13,597 nucleotides of DNA from an uncultured Clostridia bacterium (GCA_947625565.1 CANQOU010000024.1:1-13597), one strand, 5' to 3'. Shown: positions 1 through 7,939, numbered from the stretch's first letter. Numbers and translations are program-made. The notes: generated by a model not told the origin, from the sequence alone.

Positions 1-45
1 ATGCAAATTTTTATCTAACAAATTATTAAAATTTTTTTTTAGAAA

Positions 46-66
46 AACTATTGACAATTAATAGTT
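46..66 (-). terminator. possible terminator after radC
   Basis: Seven-base inverted arms (AACTATT at 46-52, AATAGTT at 60-66) lie about 35 bases past the radC stop. Read on the minus strand the stem runs into a short T run. The stem is all weak pairs apart from one C-G, so this is a weak candidate. Confidence 0.35.
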
Positions 67-100
67 AGTCTTTCTCAAATACAAAAAATGAATGTTGCTT

Positions 101-841
101 TTAATTATTTATTTTTGTCTTAGTTGCTTCTAGTTGCTTTTTTATATGTTCATATACACTTGCATATTGATTATTACTCCCTATGATAATTGTGTCATAT
201 AAGTCAATTTCGAATATTGCTAATGCATTAAATAGCTTGTCCGTAAACTTAATGTCATTTTTACTTGGAATAGCTATTCCACTTGGATGGTTATGTACTA
301 GGATTACTTTTGTTGCTTCTACTTGCATTGCTGATTTTACTATAGTTTTTATTCCTATATCTACAAAATTGCTCCCACCTACTGCAATTTCTTCAATTTT
401 TATTATTTTTAGTTTATTATCTAGTAAAACAATTTTAGCTATTTCTTTTTTCTCATTTTGAAATTCTCTAAAGAACATTTGTGCAACTTCTTTTGAGTTT
501 TTTATATAAATTCCTTTGTAATTATCTGGTTTTGACATCCTAACAGCTAATTCACTTATTGCTTTTATTTGAATAGCTTTGACTTTTCCTATTCCTTTGA
601 TTTTGGTTAAGTCTGCTATACTTATATTTTGCAGGAAGGATAGGTCATATTCTCCATTTTTTCTAAGTTTTAATATTCTTTGTGCCACTTGCACAGAGGT
701 TTCTTCTTTTGTTCCTGTTTTTATTATAATTGCTAATAGTTCTGCATTTGATAGTGCTTTTTCTCCATATAGTTCTAGTTTTTCATATGGACGTTCTGCT
801 TCTGGTAAATCTTTGATTTTCATTGACAAATCAAAATACAT
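101..841 (-). CDS. radC: RadC / JAB-domain protein
   Basis: RadC family protein, 246 codons, close to the usual length of about 225-230. The N-terminal UPF0758 region begins with MKIKDLPEAERP at residue 7. A helix-hairpin-helix (KIKGIGKVKA) lies near residues 80-89. The C-terminal JAB/MPN metal-binding domain carries the JAMM signature: a conserved glutamate near 150, HNHPSG at 183-188 and Asp196. The biochemical role of RadC is unsettled; the old DNA-repair assignment is doubtful. Two starts are possible. The first ATG (841) has AGAAAGG only one or two bases upstream, while the family-conserved start is M7 at 823, with that same site rather far away. The gene follows a DUF4321-type gene by about 25 bases, so the two are probably co-transcribed. 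Confidence 0.93.
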   Translation of the reverse strand: MYFDLSMKIKDLPEAERPYEKLELYGEKALSNAELLAIIIKTGTKEETSVQVAQRILKLRKNGEYDLSFLQNISIADLTKIKGIGKVKAIQIKAISELAVRMSKPDNYKGIYIKNSKEVAQMFFREFQNEKKEIAKIVLLDNKLKIIKIEEIAVGGSNFVDIGIKTIVKSAMQVEATKVILVHNHPSGIAIPSKNDIKFTDKLFNALAIFEIDLYDTIIIGSNNQYASVYEHIKKQLEATKTKINN

Positions 842-865
842 TCCTTTCTTGCATCTGTTTGTCCC

Positions 866-1123
866 TTATATTTTTCTATAACTGAATATTGCAAGTAACA
901 TTCCAATTATACTAGCAACATTGATTTTAAATACTAGTCCAAATGTTAATTTGAAAATACTTAAGTCTAATACTATTGGATTTTCTAATCCAAATTGTTG
1001 CTCATATGATAACCACCATAACCATGGTACACTACTTGCTAGTCTTCCTAATAGTCCCCCTATTACTAATCCTGATAGAATAAATACTATTAAAATCCAT
1101 ATACTTTTATCTCTTGTAGCCAT
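866..1123 (-). CDS. DUF4321-type small membrane protein
   Basis: About 85 residues. It has an N-terminal membrane helix rich in Gly and Leu (ILIVFILSGLVIGGLLG), a short extracytoplasmic stretch with PWLWWLSYEQQFGL, and a second hydrophobic segment (INVASIIGMLLAIFSY) before the C-terminal RK. This pattern, including the LTFGL...FKIN motif, matches my memory of DUF4321 proteins, which have no known function and sit near maf/radC/mreB in Clostridia. I chose the second ATG (1123, MATRDK) because it lies nine bases after AGAAAGGA; the upstream in-frame ATG at 1132 directly abuts that ribosome binding site. It is the first gene of the radC operon. Confidence 0.75.
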   Translation of the reverse strand: MATRDKSIWILIVFILSGLVIGGLLGRLASSVPWLWWLSYEQQFGLENPIVLDLSIFKLTFGLVFKINVASIIGMLLAIFSYRKI

Positions 1124-1183
1124 TTTTTTCATTCCTTTCTTCTTTTTTTCTTACGGATGGTCACGTTTTTTCATGATATACGT

Positions 1184-1212
1184 ATTATATATTGATTTTG
1201 CATTTTTTTCAA
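1184..1212 (-). promoter_or_regulatory. sigma-A promoter for the DUF4321-radC operon
   Basis: On the minus strand, a -35 of TTGAAA (1207-1212) and a -10 of TATAAT (1184-1189) are separated by exactly 17 bases. The start point would be near 1177, giving a leader of about 55 nt. Confidence 0.7.
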
Positions 1213-1307
1213 GTGATTTACTCGATTTTACTTTATTTTTTTAAAGTTTTGTGATATATTTCAATTATTACCATATTTTGTGTATTCCATTATTTTAAAA
1301 AAAGTTG

Positions 1308-1313
1308 TATAAT
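1308..1313 (+). promoter_or_regulatory. -10 element of the mecA promoter
   Basis: Consensus TATAAT with a poor -35 (TTCCAT) 17 bases upstream. The predicted start near 1320 leaves a leader of about 27 nt before the TTG start. This argues against any mecA start upstream of 1320. Confidence 0.5.
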
Positions 1314-1346
1314 AAATTTAGTAATATATTTTTAGGAGGTTTTGAT

Positions 1347-1988
1347 TTGAAAATAGAGAGAATAACTGAAAATAAAATTCGTATTATTATAAAGCAAGAA
1401 GATTTAAAAGACCCTTCTATGGATTTACATACTATTATGACAAAAGCTGCTGAATCTCACGGCCTTTTTTTAGAGATTTTAGATAAAGCTCAAAAAGAAT
1501 TTGGTTTTGATACAGATGGTCGTAAATTGCTAATTGAGGCTTTTTCTGCTCAAGATGAGGTTATGATTTTTACTATTACTAGATATGATATTAAAGAGCC
1601 TAATGTTTCTGATTTTAATCATAATTTTCCTAAAAAACATTTGAAAGTAAGGCGTAAATTTGATAATGCGCAAGTTCTTAATTATTCTATATATCGTTTT
1701 GATGACTTTGAACAATATTGTACTTTTTGTACATCTTTGAAAAATCATAGTGAAATGTCAATACGCGCATTGGCACATTCTTCTTTATATGCATATTATA
1801 ATAACTATTATTTAGTATTAAGTAATATTAACTTGAAGCATCATTCAATATTATTATTTTATCACCTTTTAAGTGAATTTTCAGTCTTTTGCACACATTC
1901 TTCTGATTTCGAAAATCGCTTGAAGGAGTATGGTAAATGTGTTATGAAAAAAAATGCTCTTTCTACAACTTTAAAGTTTTTTGATTGA
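1347..1988 (+). CDS. mecA: MecA-family ClpC adaptor protein
   Basis: 213 residues from a TTG start. AGGAGGT at 1334-1340 precedes the TTG by six bases, and the protein then begins MKIERITENKIRI, the characteristic MecA N-terminus. In this family the N-terminal domain recruits substrates and the C-terminal domain binds ClpC, promoting assembly of the ClpCP protease; Bacillus targets include ComK. The C-terminal half here (FDDFEQYCTFC, then a Tyr-rich stretch, then FENRLKEYG) matches the MecA C-terminal domain. The open frame extends upstream to a TTG at 1305, but that codon overlaps the -10 box. The gene is monocistronic and ends at the shared terminator. Confidence 0.85.
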   Translation: MKIERITENKIRIIIKQEDLKDPSMDLHTIMTKAAESHGLFLEILDKAQKEFGFDTDGRKLLIEAFSAQDEVMIFTITRYDIKEPNVSDFNHNFPKKHLKVRRKFDNAQVLNYSIYRFDDFEQYCTFCTSLKNHSEMSIRALAHSSLYAYYNNYYLVLSNINLKHHSILLFYHLLSEFSVFCTHSSDFENRLKEYGKCVMKKNALSTTLKFFD

Positions 1989-1996
1989 ACTAAAAA

Positions 1997-2030
1997 AAAA
2001 GCCAATTTTGATTAAACAAAACTGGCTTTT
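1997..2030. terminator. bidirectional terminator between mecA and the M23 peptidase gene
   Basis: Arms AAAAGCCAATTTTG (1997-2010) and CAAAACTGGCTTTT (2017-2030) pair almost perfectly. The single mismatch on the plus strand becomes a G-U pair on the minus strand. The minus-strand transcript then enters a nine-base T run, so it is stronger for the peptidase gene; the plus strand also ends in TTTT. Confidence 0.85.
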
Positions 2031-2043
2031 ATTATATCTTTTT

Positions 2044-3045
2044 TTAATATACATAGTTTTGTGGGTTATATGCTATTCCATTTACTCTGACTTCTAAGTG
2101 TAAGTGAGGACCTGTAGAATTTCCAGTAGAACCAACAGCTGCAATTGTTTCTCCTTGTGATACTGTTTTTCCCACTGATGCATATAGCTTGCTACAATGT
2201 GCATAATATGTTTGTACTCCATTGCTATGTGTAATTACAATCATATTACCATATGAACCTTTTTTTCCTGCAAAAGTTACTGTTCCACTTGCAGCTGCTT
2301 TTATTGGTGTTCCGGCTGATGCTGCAATATCTAATCCTGTATGTCTTGATGAACGTATCCTGCTTGATTCACTAAAACGTGATGTTATAATTCCTGAAAT
2401 TGGTCTTATTAAAGAAATTCCTATGTCTACTTTTGTTCCAGATATTGTTGTTGCTGTATTAACTGTTCCTATTGATTTTTTAGAGTTTGCAGTAGTTGCT
2501 ATAGCTACTGGTGCTTGATATAAAAGTGAAACTGCATTTTCTGTTGTTGTAAATTCTTTGCTTTCTGTTTCATATTTTTCTGAAATTGCTATTGTATCTA
2601 TATTAGCACTCTTTTTTTCTTTTAAAGTATTTACAATTTGTTCAGCTTCATTAAAGTTAGATACATATGCTTTTTCTTCTTGATTTTGTGATATTGCATA
2701 ATAGCGATAATATGATGTTCCTAATTCTTTTACTTTTTCAAATATTTCTTCGTCATTTGTTACAATGCCTTTTTTTAATAGGCATAATTGATATTCAGGT
2801 AATTCATCAACTTGGACAAATGCTACATTTTGTCCATCACCATTTTCAATATAATCACTAATTTTAGTTTGAAGGTCTACTTTATTAGATGTGTATCCAA
2901 TTTGTTCTCCTCCAAGTGTTACCCTATATGTTGGTTTAAAGAAATATGATACTATTCCAATAATTAAAAATACTGCTATTACCACTAATGATATGAATTT
3001 TATAGATTTTCTTGTATGTATTAAAATCTTTTTTAACATATGCAT
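2044..3045 (-). CDS. membrane-anchored M23 (LytM-type) peptidase
   Basis: 333 residues. A short basic N-terminus is followed by one membrane helix (about 15-36, ISLVVIAVFLIIGIVSYFF), so the rest should face the cell wall. Residues 40-205 form a linker region with a YRVTLGGEQIGY start. The peptidase M23 domain covers about 214-330 with the expected zinc site: HTGLD (His235, Asp239), YAH (His283) and HLH (His314, His316). All metal and catalytic residues are present, so it is probably an active peptidoglycan endopeptidase; a sporulation or division role is possible but not shown. The start is backed by an AAAGGAAGG site; ATG at 3045 or the in-frame ATG two codons on could both serve. Confidence 0.88.
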   Translation of the reverse strand: MHMLKKILIHTRKSIKFISLVVIAVFLIIGIVSYFFKPTYRVTLGGEQIGYTSNKVDLQTKISDYIENGDGQNVAFVQVDELPEYQLCLLKKGIVTNDEEIFEKVKELGTSYYRYYAISQNQEEKAYVSNFNEAEQIVNTLKEKKSANIDTIAISEKYETESKEFTTTENAVSLLYQAPVAIATTANSKKSIGTVNTATTISGTKVDIGISLIRPISGIITSRFSESSRIRSSRHTGLDIAASAGTPIKAAASGTVTFAGKKGSYGNMIVITHSNGVQTYYAHCSKLYASVGKTVSQGETIAAVGSTGNSTGPHLHLEVRVNGIAYNPQNYVY

Positions 3046-3070
3046 TTCCTTCCTTTGTAATTCTATTGTA

Positions 3071-3099
3071 ATAATATTGTAATATTAAAAAAATTGCAA
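3071..3099 (-). promoter_or_regulatory. sigma-A promoter for the M23 peptidase gene
   Basis: Minus strand: -35 TTGCAA (3094-3099), 17-base spacer, -10 TATTAT (3071-3076). It lies 26 bases upstream of the start codon. Confidence 0.6.
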
Positions 3100-3193
3100 G
3101 AGAAATTTTCACATCATATCTCTTTTTTTTTTCCTTTTTTATTTTATTATCACTATTTTTTTCTTTTTTTCGTTCTTTTTTCCAAAATAAAAA

Positions 3194-3210
3194 AAGACCT
3201 TTTCGGTCTT
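3194..3210 (-). terminator. terminator after the coat gene pair
   Basis: On the minus strand, arms AAGACC and GGTCTT enclose a GAAAA loop and are followed by a seven-base T run and more T-rich sequence. It lies 18 bases after the stop of the 80-codon coat gene. Confidence 0.85.
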
Positions 3211-3227
3211 ATAAAGTCCTCTATTCC

Positions 3228-3470
3228 CTAGCTTAAATCTGATTTTACTGTATTGATTTCTGTTACTGTTGCTTTTTGAGCTGGAATATAATATCCTTTT
3301 GCTTGTGCAATTTTGAATAGCTCATATTGAAAGCTCTCGTCATTATTACGAATTTGTTGGAATGTTTGTCTTAGTCCTACATTTTCTGCTTCTGAAATTG
3401 CAGTTTGATATGCTGTCAAATCTGATTTGACACTTGATAAAATGTCATTTACCATTGTTTTCTCGTCCAT
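3228..3470 (-). CDS. CotF-like spore coat protein (80 aa)
   Basis: 80 residues, soluble, mostly helical. The stretch RNNDESFQYELFKIAQAKGYY followed by IPAQKA is typical of clostridial CotF-family spore coat proteins, which resemble ferritin-like helical hairpins. It has a strong ribosome binding site, AGGAGGT, six bases before the ATG, and that site begins in the stop codon of the preceding 62-codon gene. The two genes are therefore one transcription unit and probably translationally coupled. Both are half the size of a classical CotF protein, so they may pair to make one unit. Expression in the mother cell is expected from the family; I could not identify a clear sigma-E or sigma-K promoter. 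Confidence 0.75.
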   Translation of the reverse strand: MDEKTMVNDILSSVKSDLTAYQTAISEAENVGLRQTFQQIRNNDESFQYELFKIAQAKGYYIPAQKATVTEINTVKSDLS

Positions 3471-3479
3471 ATTTACCTC

Positions 3480-3668
3480 CTAATTATTTAAAAATGTCAT
3501 TAGTTTTTGTTTAGTGTTTAGTGCATCTTGTGCTGATTTTGTGAATAACTGCTTTATTTGTGGGTCTACGGCCTGTGCTGAATATGCATTTAATTTTTGG
3601 TATGCAGTTTCATGTGCACCTATTAAATGTCTTAAATGTTGTAGCTCCATTTGGTTTAAATCTGCCAT
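3480..3668 (-). CDS. CotF-like small coat protein (62 aa)
   Basis: 62 residues starting MADLNQMELQHLRHLIGAHE, all helix-forming, with no membrane segment. The open frame runs upstream to 3818 but that part is low-complexity and non-conserved in look. The start at 3668 is fixed by AGAAAGGAAGG ending about seven bases before the ATG. The HLRHLIGAHE then YQKL pattern matches the N-terminal helical half of clostridial CotF-type coat proteins. It is nine bases upstream of the 80-codon coat gene, which looks like the complementary half. Confidence 0.7.
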   Translation of the reverse strand: MADLNQMELQHLRHLIGAHETAYQKLNAYSAQAVDPQIKQLFTKSAQDALNTKQKLMTFLNN

Positions 3669-3746
3669 CTTTATCCTTCCTTTCTTCTCTTTTCTCTGTT
3701 TATTATTTCCATTTTTTTTAATTTTATACATTTTTAAATAATTTTT

Positions 3747-3771
3747 TAGGGGATCCAAATGGAATCCCCTA
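3747..3771. terminator. strong GC hairpin upstream of the coat genes
   Basis: Arms TAGGGGATCC and GGAATCCCCTA pair with a one-base bulge around an AAAT loop. A T run follows only on the plus strand; read on the minus strand (the direction of both flanking genes) it is followed by A residues. It therefore looks like a terminator for plus-strand transcripts, or an mRNA structure in the leader of the coat genes. Confidence 0.5.
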
Positions 3772-3784
3772 TTTTTAGAATGAA

Positions 3785-4183
3785 TTAGTACACTTGATAT
3801 ATATGGGTATCCCCACATAATTTTTTCATGGATTGCTTGGCAATTTTTAATTCGTCTTCTCTATAAAATTTTCGCTCATGTACTATTGCTCCATAAGCAT
3901 TTTCTTTGCAATTGTCTAACACATATTTGTATTTTGAAATAACTTCTGTTTTTTCTGTTGGTTTTACTTTTTCAACTCGGAAAATATATTCATCAACAGT
4001 TGGAAACCAAGTTACTACTCTGTATGTGATCCCCTTATATCTCATATACATAAAGCAATGACGTTTAGAATTTACCCTGTACCCCAGTAATTTAAATTCT
4101 TTTTCAAAATCTGGGATATGATGAGCTGCATCAAATATTGATACAGTTTCACCAAGCTTTTTTGCAAATCTTAATGTTTCCAT
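3785..4183 (-). CDS. hypothetical protein (132 aa)
   Basis: Not recognised. 132 residues, soluble, basic, no signal peptide or membrane segment, rich in Tyr and Lys. Notable patches are NSKRHCFMYMRYKGITYRVV (about 39-57) and KYKYVLDNCKENAYGAIVHE. Its three cysteines are spread out (near 43, 92 and 123) and do not form an obvious metal site. The start is well supported: AAGGAGGT lies seven bases before the ATG at 4183, with an out-of-frame ATG between. It is flanked by pcrA upstream and the coat genes downstream, all on the minus strand; a monocistronic unit is as likely as an operon. Confidence 0.7.
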   Translation of the reverse strand: METLRFAKKLGETVSIFDAAHHIPDFEKEFKLLGYRVNSKRHCFMYMRYKGITYRVVTWFPTVDEYIFRVEKVKPTEKTEVISKYKYVLDNCKENAYGAIVHERKFYREDELKIAKQSMKKLCGDTHIYQVY

Positions 4184-4296
4184 TCATTCTACCTCCTTCG
4201 TTTTGTACTCCCCTTGCTGCCTGAGGATGCTAATATTTTTTGTCCTTTATATCGTATCACGGTAATCTCAAAAAGTCAACTTTAAAAGTAAACCTC

Positions 4297-6561
4297 TTAC
4301 ATCAATACTTCTAAATTTGCATATTTTGCCATTAAGCGTTTGTGTCCTACTTTATCAAATGTAATATCTACTTTTAAGTCGTCTCCTTCTGGTTCTACAA
4401 ATGATATTGTTCCTTCTCCGAATTTTTTATGAAATACTCTTACTCCTTCTCCATATTGTGACAAATCAACATTTGTATTTGCTGGTTTTTGATTTAATGA
4501 TTTTAAAAAGCTTTCTGCTGTCCTTTGGAATACTGGTACAGTTTCTTTTTTTACTTTTGTTAATATGTTTTCTTTTTGCCCTCCATATGTCCAATTATAT
4601 GGTGAGTCTGTTATTTTTTCTTCTTTTTCTTCATTGCATTTTTCTACTAATTCATCTGGTATTTCGTTTAAAAACCTAGATGCTGGATTACAACTTGTTG
4701 AACCAAATACTGTTCTTTGTTTACTATGTGTTAGAAATAGATGTTGTTTTGCTCTAGTTATTCCTACATAGCATAAGCGTCTTTCTTCTTCTATTTCTTT
4801 TTCTTCTCCAATTGATTTATATCCTGGAAATATTCCTTCTTCCATTCCTACTAAAAAAACTACTGGAAATTCTAGTCCTTTTGCACTATGTAATGTCATT
4901 AGTGTTATTGAATCTTCTGTTTCTTCTAAATTATCTATATCACTTGATAGAGTAATTCCTTCTAAGAATTCACTTAATGTATTATCTGCTGATTCTTCTT
5001 CAAATTCTATTGCTACAGTTAAAAATTCTTCTAAGTTTGCCATTCTGTTTTCAGCTTCTATTGTATTTTCTATTTCTAATGCTTTTGAATATCCTGATTT
5101 TTTTAATATTTGTGTTATTAGTTCTGAAATCAAAATATCGTCTTTTTTATTTTTTAATTCTTCTATCAAATTTACAAACTCTCTTGAATTTAAAAATACT
5201 CTGTTTAATCCATATTGGTCTGCATTTTTGATTATTTCATACATTGATACTTCTGTTTCATTTGATATTTTTTCTATATTTTCTAAGCTTGTTTTTCCTA
5301 TTCCCCTTTTTGGTTCATTTATAATTCTTTTTAAGCTTAGGTTATCAGATGTGTTTTGTATGAAACGTAAATATGCAATAATATCTTTTATTTCTTTTCT
5401 TTCGTAGAATTTAAGTCCTCCTACAATTTTATATGGTACATTTTCTCTTCTTAAAATATCTTCTATTGCTCTTGATTGTGTGTTCATTCTGTATAGGACT
5501 GCAAAGTCATTATATGATAGATATTCTTCTCTTTTTAATCTATTTATTTCTTGTACTATGAAGCTTCCTTCATCATATTCATTTTCTGCTAGATATACTT
5601 TTGGCAAGTTTCCTTCTTCATTGTTTGTCCATAGGTTTTTCTTGTATTTTACTGTATTGTTTTTTATAACTGCATTTGCTATATTTAATATATTTGGTGT
5701 GCATCTATAGTTTTGTTCTAGCTTTATAATTTTAGTTCCCACAAAATCTTTTTCAAAATTAAGTATATTTGATATATCTGCTCCTCTAAATGAATATATA
5801 CCTTGGTCATTATCCCCTACGGCCGTCACATTTCCGTGTTTTGCTGCAAGTAAAGTTACTAATGTGAATTGAGATTTATTTGTGTCTTGATATTCGTCTA
5901 CTAATATATATTTAAATTTGTCTGAATAATAGTTTAAAACGTCTTCATTTTCTAAAAAGATTTGAATTGTAAAATTTATTATATCATCAAAATCAATTGC
6001 ATTGTTTTCTTTTAATCGTCTTTGATATAGCTCATATACTTTTGCAATTAGTTCATTTCTATAGTTTCCATTTGCTTTTACTGCATATTGTTCTGGTGTT
6101 AGCATTTCATTTTTTGCATTGCTTATTTCATATTGAATATTTCTGTCTGTTATCATTTTATCGTCTATCCCTAATTCCTTCATGCAACCTTTTACTACTG
6201 TTTTTTGGTCTGATGTGTCAAAAATTACAAATGATGTGTCATATCCTATTCTGTCTATGAATTTTCTTAAAATTCTTACACAGATAGAGTGAAAGGTTCC
6301 CATCCATATATCTTTTGCCACATCGCCTACTAAATTTGCAATTCTTTCTTTCATTTCATTTGCTGCTTTATTCGTGAATGTAATTGCTAATATATTCCAA
6401 GGTAACACCTTTTTTTCTTGTATTAAATATGCTATTTTATGTGTTAGTACTTTTGTTTTTCCGCTTCCTGCTCCTGCAATTACTAAGCAAGGCCCTTGTG
6501 TATAAGTTACTGCTTCTTTTTGTTTTTCATTTAATCCTTCTAATATTGTATTTTCTGTCAT
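4297..6561 (-). CDS. pcrA: ATP-dependent DNA helicase PcrA (UvrD-type)
   Basis: 754 residues, the usual size for this superfamily 1A 3'-to-5' helicase, which acts in nucleotide excision repair, rolling-circle replication and removal of RecA and stalled polymerases. Visible motifs in order: Q-motif region LNEKQKEAV (10-18), Walker A GAGSGKT (30-36), TFTNKAA (61-67), DEYQDT (222-227), GDNDQGIYSFRGAD (249-262), LEQNYRC, TLHSAKGLEFPVVF, and RRLCYVGITRAK. The C-terminus (GVRVFHKKFGEGTI to the end) is the Tudor-like tail that binds RNA polymerase in Bacillus PcrA. The start has GAGGA seven bases upstream. It is divergent from mscL with a separate promoter. Confidence 0.96.
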   Translation of the reverse strand: MTENTILEGLNEKQKEAVTYTQGPCLVIAGAGSGKTKVLTHKIAYLIQEKKVLPWNILAITFTNKAANEMKERIANLVGDVAKDIWMGTFHSICVRILRKFIDRIGYDTSFVIFDTSDQKTVVKGCMKELGIDDKMITDRNIQYEISNAKNEMLTPEQYAVKANGNYRNELIAKVYELYQRRLKENNAIDFDDIINFTIQIFLENEDVLNYYSDKFKYILVDEYQDTNKSQFTLVTLLAAKHGNVTAVGDNDQGIYSFRGADISNILNFEKDFVGTKIIKLEQNYRCTPNILNIANAVIKNNTVKYKKNLWTNNEEGNLPKVYLAENEYDEGSFIVQEINRLKREEYLSYNDFAVLYRMNTQSRAIEDILRRENVPYKIVGGLKFYERKEIKDIIAYLRFIQNTSDNLSLKRIINEPKRGIGKTSLENIEKISNETEVSMYEIIKNADQYGLNRVFLNSREFVNLIEELKNKKDDILISELITQILKKSGYSKALEIENTIEAENRMANLEEFLTVAIEFEEESADNTLSEFLEGITLSSDIDNLEETEDSITLMTLHSAKGLEFPVVFLVGMEEGIFPGYKSIGEEKEIEEERRLCYVGITRAKQHLFLTHSKQRTVFGSTSCNPASRFLNEIPDELVEKCNEEKEEKITDSPYNWTYGGQKENILTKVKKETVPVFQRTAESFLKSLNQKPANTNVDLSQYGEGVRVFHKKFGEGTISFVEPEGDDLKVDITFDKVGHKRLMAKYANLEVLM

Positions 6562-6597
6562 TTATATTCCTCTTTTCTTGTTCAAAACTATGTTTGT

Positions 6598-6626
6598 ATT
6601 TTACTATAGGTATTTCAAAAAAGCAA
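6598..6626 (-). promoter_or_regulatory. sigma-A promoter for pcrA
   Basis: Minus strand: -35 TTGCTT (6621-6626), 17-base spacer, -10 TAAAAT (6598-6603). It lies about 35 bases from the pcrA start. Confidence 0.6.
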
Positions 6627-6636
6627 GTACTTTTTA

Positions 6637-6665
6637 TTGACTTTTTTATACCTTTACTGTAAAAT
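6637..6665 (+). promoter_or_regulatory. sigma-A promoter for mscL
   Basis: TTGACT (6637-6642), 17-base spacer, TAAAAT (6660-6665). It is back to back with the pcrA promoter, the two -35 boxes only 10 bases apart. The leader is very short, about 15 nt. Confidence 0.65.
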
Positions 6666-6688
6666 GATTATGCAAAGGAGAGGATATT

Positions 6689-7147
6689 ATGTTAAAAGAA
6701 TTTAAAGAATTTGCCACAAGGGGTAATGTTATTGATATGGCTATTGGTGTTATTGTCGGCGGTGCTTTTCAAAAAATAGTTACTTCTCTTGTTAATGATA
6801 TTATTATGCCTACTGTTGCTATATTTACAGGAAAAGTTACTTTTGACGATTTAACATTAACTGTTGGAAATTCAGTTATCAAATATGGTTCTTTTATTAC
6901 TACTATTGTGGATTTCCTAATTATAGCTTTTTCTATTTTTATTGCAATTAGAACTTTTACAAAATTAAATAATAAGACTAAAGAAAATCTTGAGAAATTA
7001 GTTAAAAAAGATGGTAATGATGAAGAAATTGAACCAGAACCTACTACAAAAGTATGCCCTTACTGCTGTTCTGAAATTGATTTTAAGGCTACCAGATGTC
7101 CTCATTGTACCTCTGTTTTAGAAGATAATGTTGAAGTTTCTAAATAA
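6689..7147 (+). CDS. mscL: large-conductance mechanosensitive channel with zinc-ribbon tail
   Basis: 152 residues. The N-terminus LKEFKEFATRGNVIDMAIGVIVGGAF is the MscL amphipathic helix plus first membrane helix (about 15-45, with the pore-lining G-x-x-x-G-rich stretch), followed by a periplasmic loop and a second helix (about 68-90, FITTIVDFLIIAFSIFIAI). MscL pentamers open under membrane tension and release solutes during osmotic downshock. Unlike the classical 120-150 residue forms, which end in a charged helix, this one continues into CPYC-x10-CPHC (Cys123, 126, 137, 140), a small zinc ribbon at the cytoplasmic C-terminus. AAAGGAGAGG precedes the ATG. It is monocistronic with its own terminator. 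Confidence 0.92.
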   Translation: MLKEFKEFATRGNVIDMAIGVIVGGAFQKIVTSLVNDIIMPTVAIFTGKVTFDDLTLTVGNSVIKYGSFITTIVDFLIIAFSIFIAIRTFTKLNNKTKENLEKLVKKDGNDEEIEPEPTTKVCPYCCSEIDFKATRCPHCTSVLEDNVEVSK

Positions 7148-7152
7148 ATCTT

Positions 7153-7184
7153 GCCCAGTTTAATTAAAAAATATTAGACTGGGC
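7153..7184 (+). terminator. mscL terminator
   Basis: Arms GCCCAGTTTAAT and ATTAGACTGGGC pair over 12 positions with one G-U, then a T-rich tract follows (TACTTTTATGTTTTTT). It may also serve the convergent ZIP gene, although the minus-strand side lacks a good T run. Confidence 0.75.
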
Positions 7185-7198
7185 TACTTTTATGTTTT

Positions 7199-7939
7199 TT
7201 ATATGCTCATTGCAAACATCCCTATTAAAAATCCTGCTATATTTCCTAGTGCTGTCATTCTTCCATTATATAATTTATTTGATTCTGGAATTAACTCTCC
7301 TGATACTATATATAACATTGCTCCTGCTGCAAAGCTTAGGCAAATACTAATAATTGTTGTTGATATAGTTCCTAAGATTGCACCAAATAATGCTCCTACT
7401 CCTGTTGTAATTCCTGATAGTATTACATAGAAAATCACTTTTGTTTTAGAAATTCCACCATTTTTCATTGGTACTGCCATAGATATTCCTTCTGGTATAT
7501 CATGTAAGCAAATTGCTATTGCTAGGCTAAGTCCTAGTTTTATTGATGCTCCAAATCCTGAGCCTATTGCTAAACCTTCTGGAAAATTATGTATTGCAAG
7601 CCCTATTGATACCACTATTCCTGTTTTTAATAGTTGATTTTTCTGAAATTTAGCTGTCTTTTTTTGACTGAATTTTTTTTCTACTAATATGTCACATCCT
7701 ATCATACTTATAATGCCTATGCCTATTCCAAATATTACTTGAATTATACTGCTGATTTCTAAAGCTTCTGGAATTAAGTCAAAACATATTATTGCCATCA
7801 TAAGTCCTGAGGCAAATGATAATATAAAACTCAGAAATTTGTTTGAATTTCTTTTTAAAAATATTCCTATAAATCCACCTATAGTTGTGCCAAATGTTCC
7901 AAAAAACAGTCCTATTAAAGTTGTTCTTAAAATTTCCAA
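7199..7939 (-). CDS. ZIP-family divalent metal transporter
   Basis: 246 residues, hydrophobic throughout with about eight membrane helices. It has the two ZIP metal-site motifs, HNFPEG (His117-Gly122) and HDIPEG (His146-Gly151), on helices IV and V. It belongs with ZupT/GufA-type ZIP proteins that import zinc, or also iron and manganese; which metal is not readable from sequence. A His-poor, Lys-rich loop (about 85-105) separates helices III and IV. The start is a TTG at 7939, nine bases after AAGGAG. That ribosome binding site lies in an inverted repeat (see 7949-7989), suggesting translational or operator control. The first residues (MEILRTTLIGLFFGTFGTTIGG) fit a ZIP N-terminus. Confidence 0.9.
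   Translation of the reverse strand: MEILRTTLIGLFFGTFGTTIGGFIGIFLKRNSNKFLSFILSFASGLMMAIICFDLIPEALEISSIIQVIFGIGIGIISMIGCDILVEKKFSQKKTAKFQKNQLLKTGIVVSIGLAIHNFPEGLAIGSGFGASIKLGLSLAIAICLHDIPEGISMAVPMKNGGISKTKVIFYVILSGITTGVGALFGAILGTISTTIISICLSFAAGAMLYIVSGELIPESNKLYNGRMTALGNIAGFLIGMFAMSI

Noticed and set aside
1305..1346. An extended mecA start at the TTG at 1305
   Set aside because: That codon overlaps the -10 box and the added residues do not look like MecA; the TTG at 1347 has a perfect ribosome binding site.
3669..3818. A 50-residue N-terminal extension of the 62-codon coat gene
   Set aside because: It is low-complexity Lys-rich translation covering a hairpin and the real ribosome binding site; the internal ATG at 3668 is clearly the start.
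4401..6260. Several Leu/Phe-rich plus-strand open frames within pcrA
   Set aside because: They are antisense to a highly conserved helicase gene; their composition is what the complement of Lys/Glu-rich coding sequence gives, and they lack ribosome binding sites.
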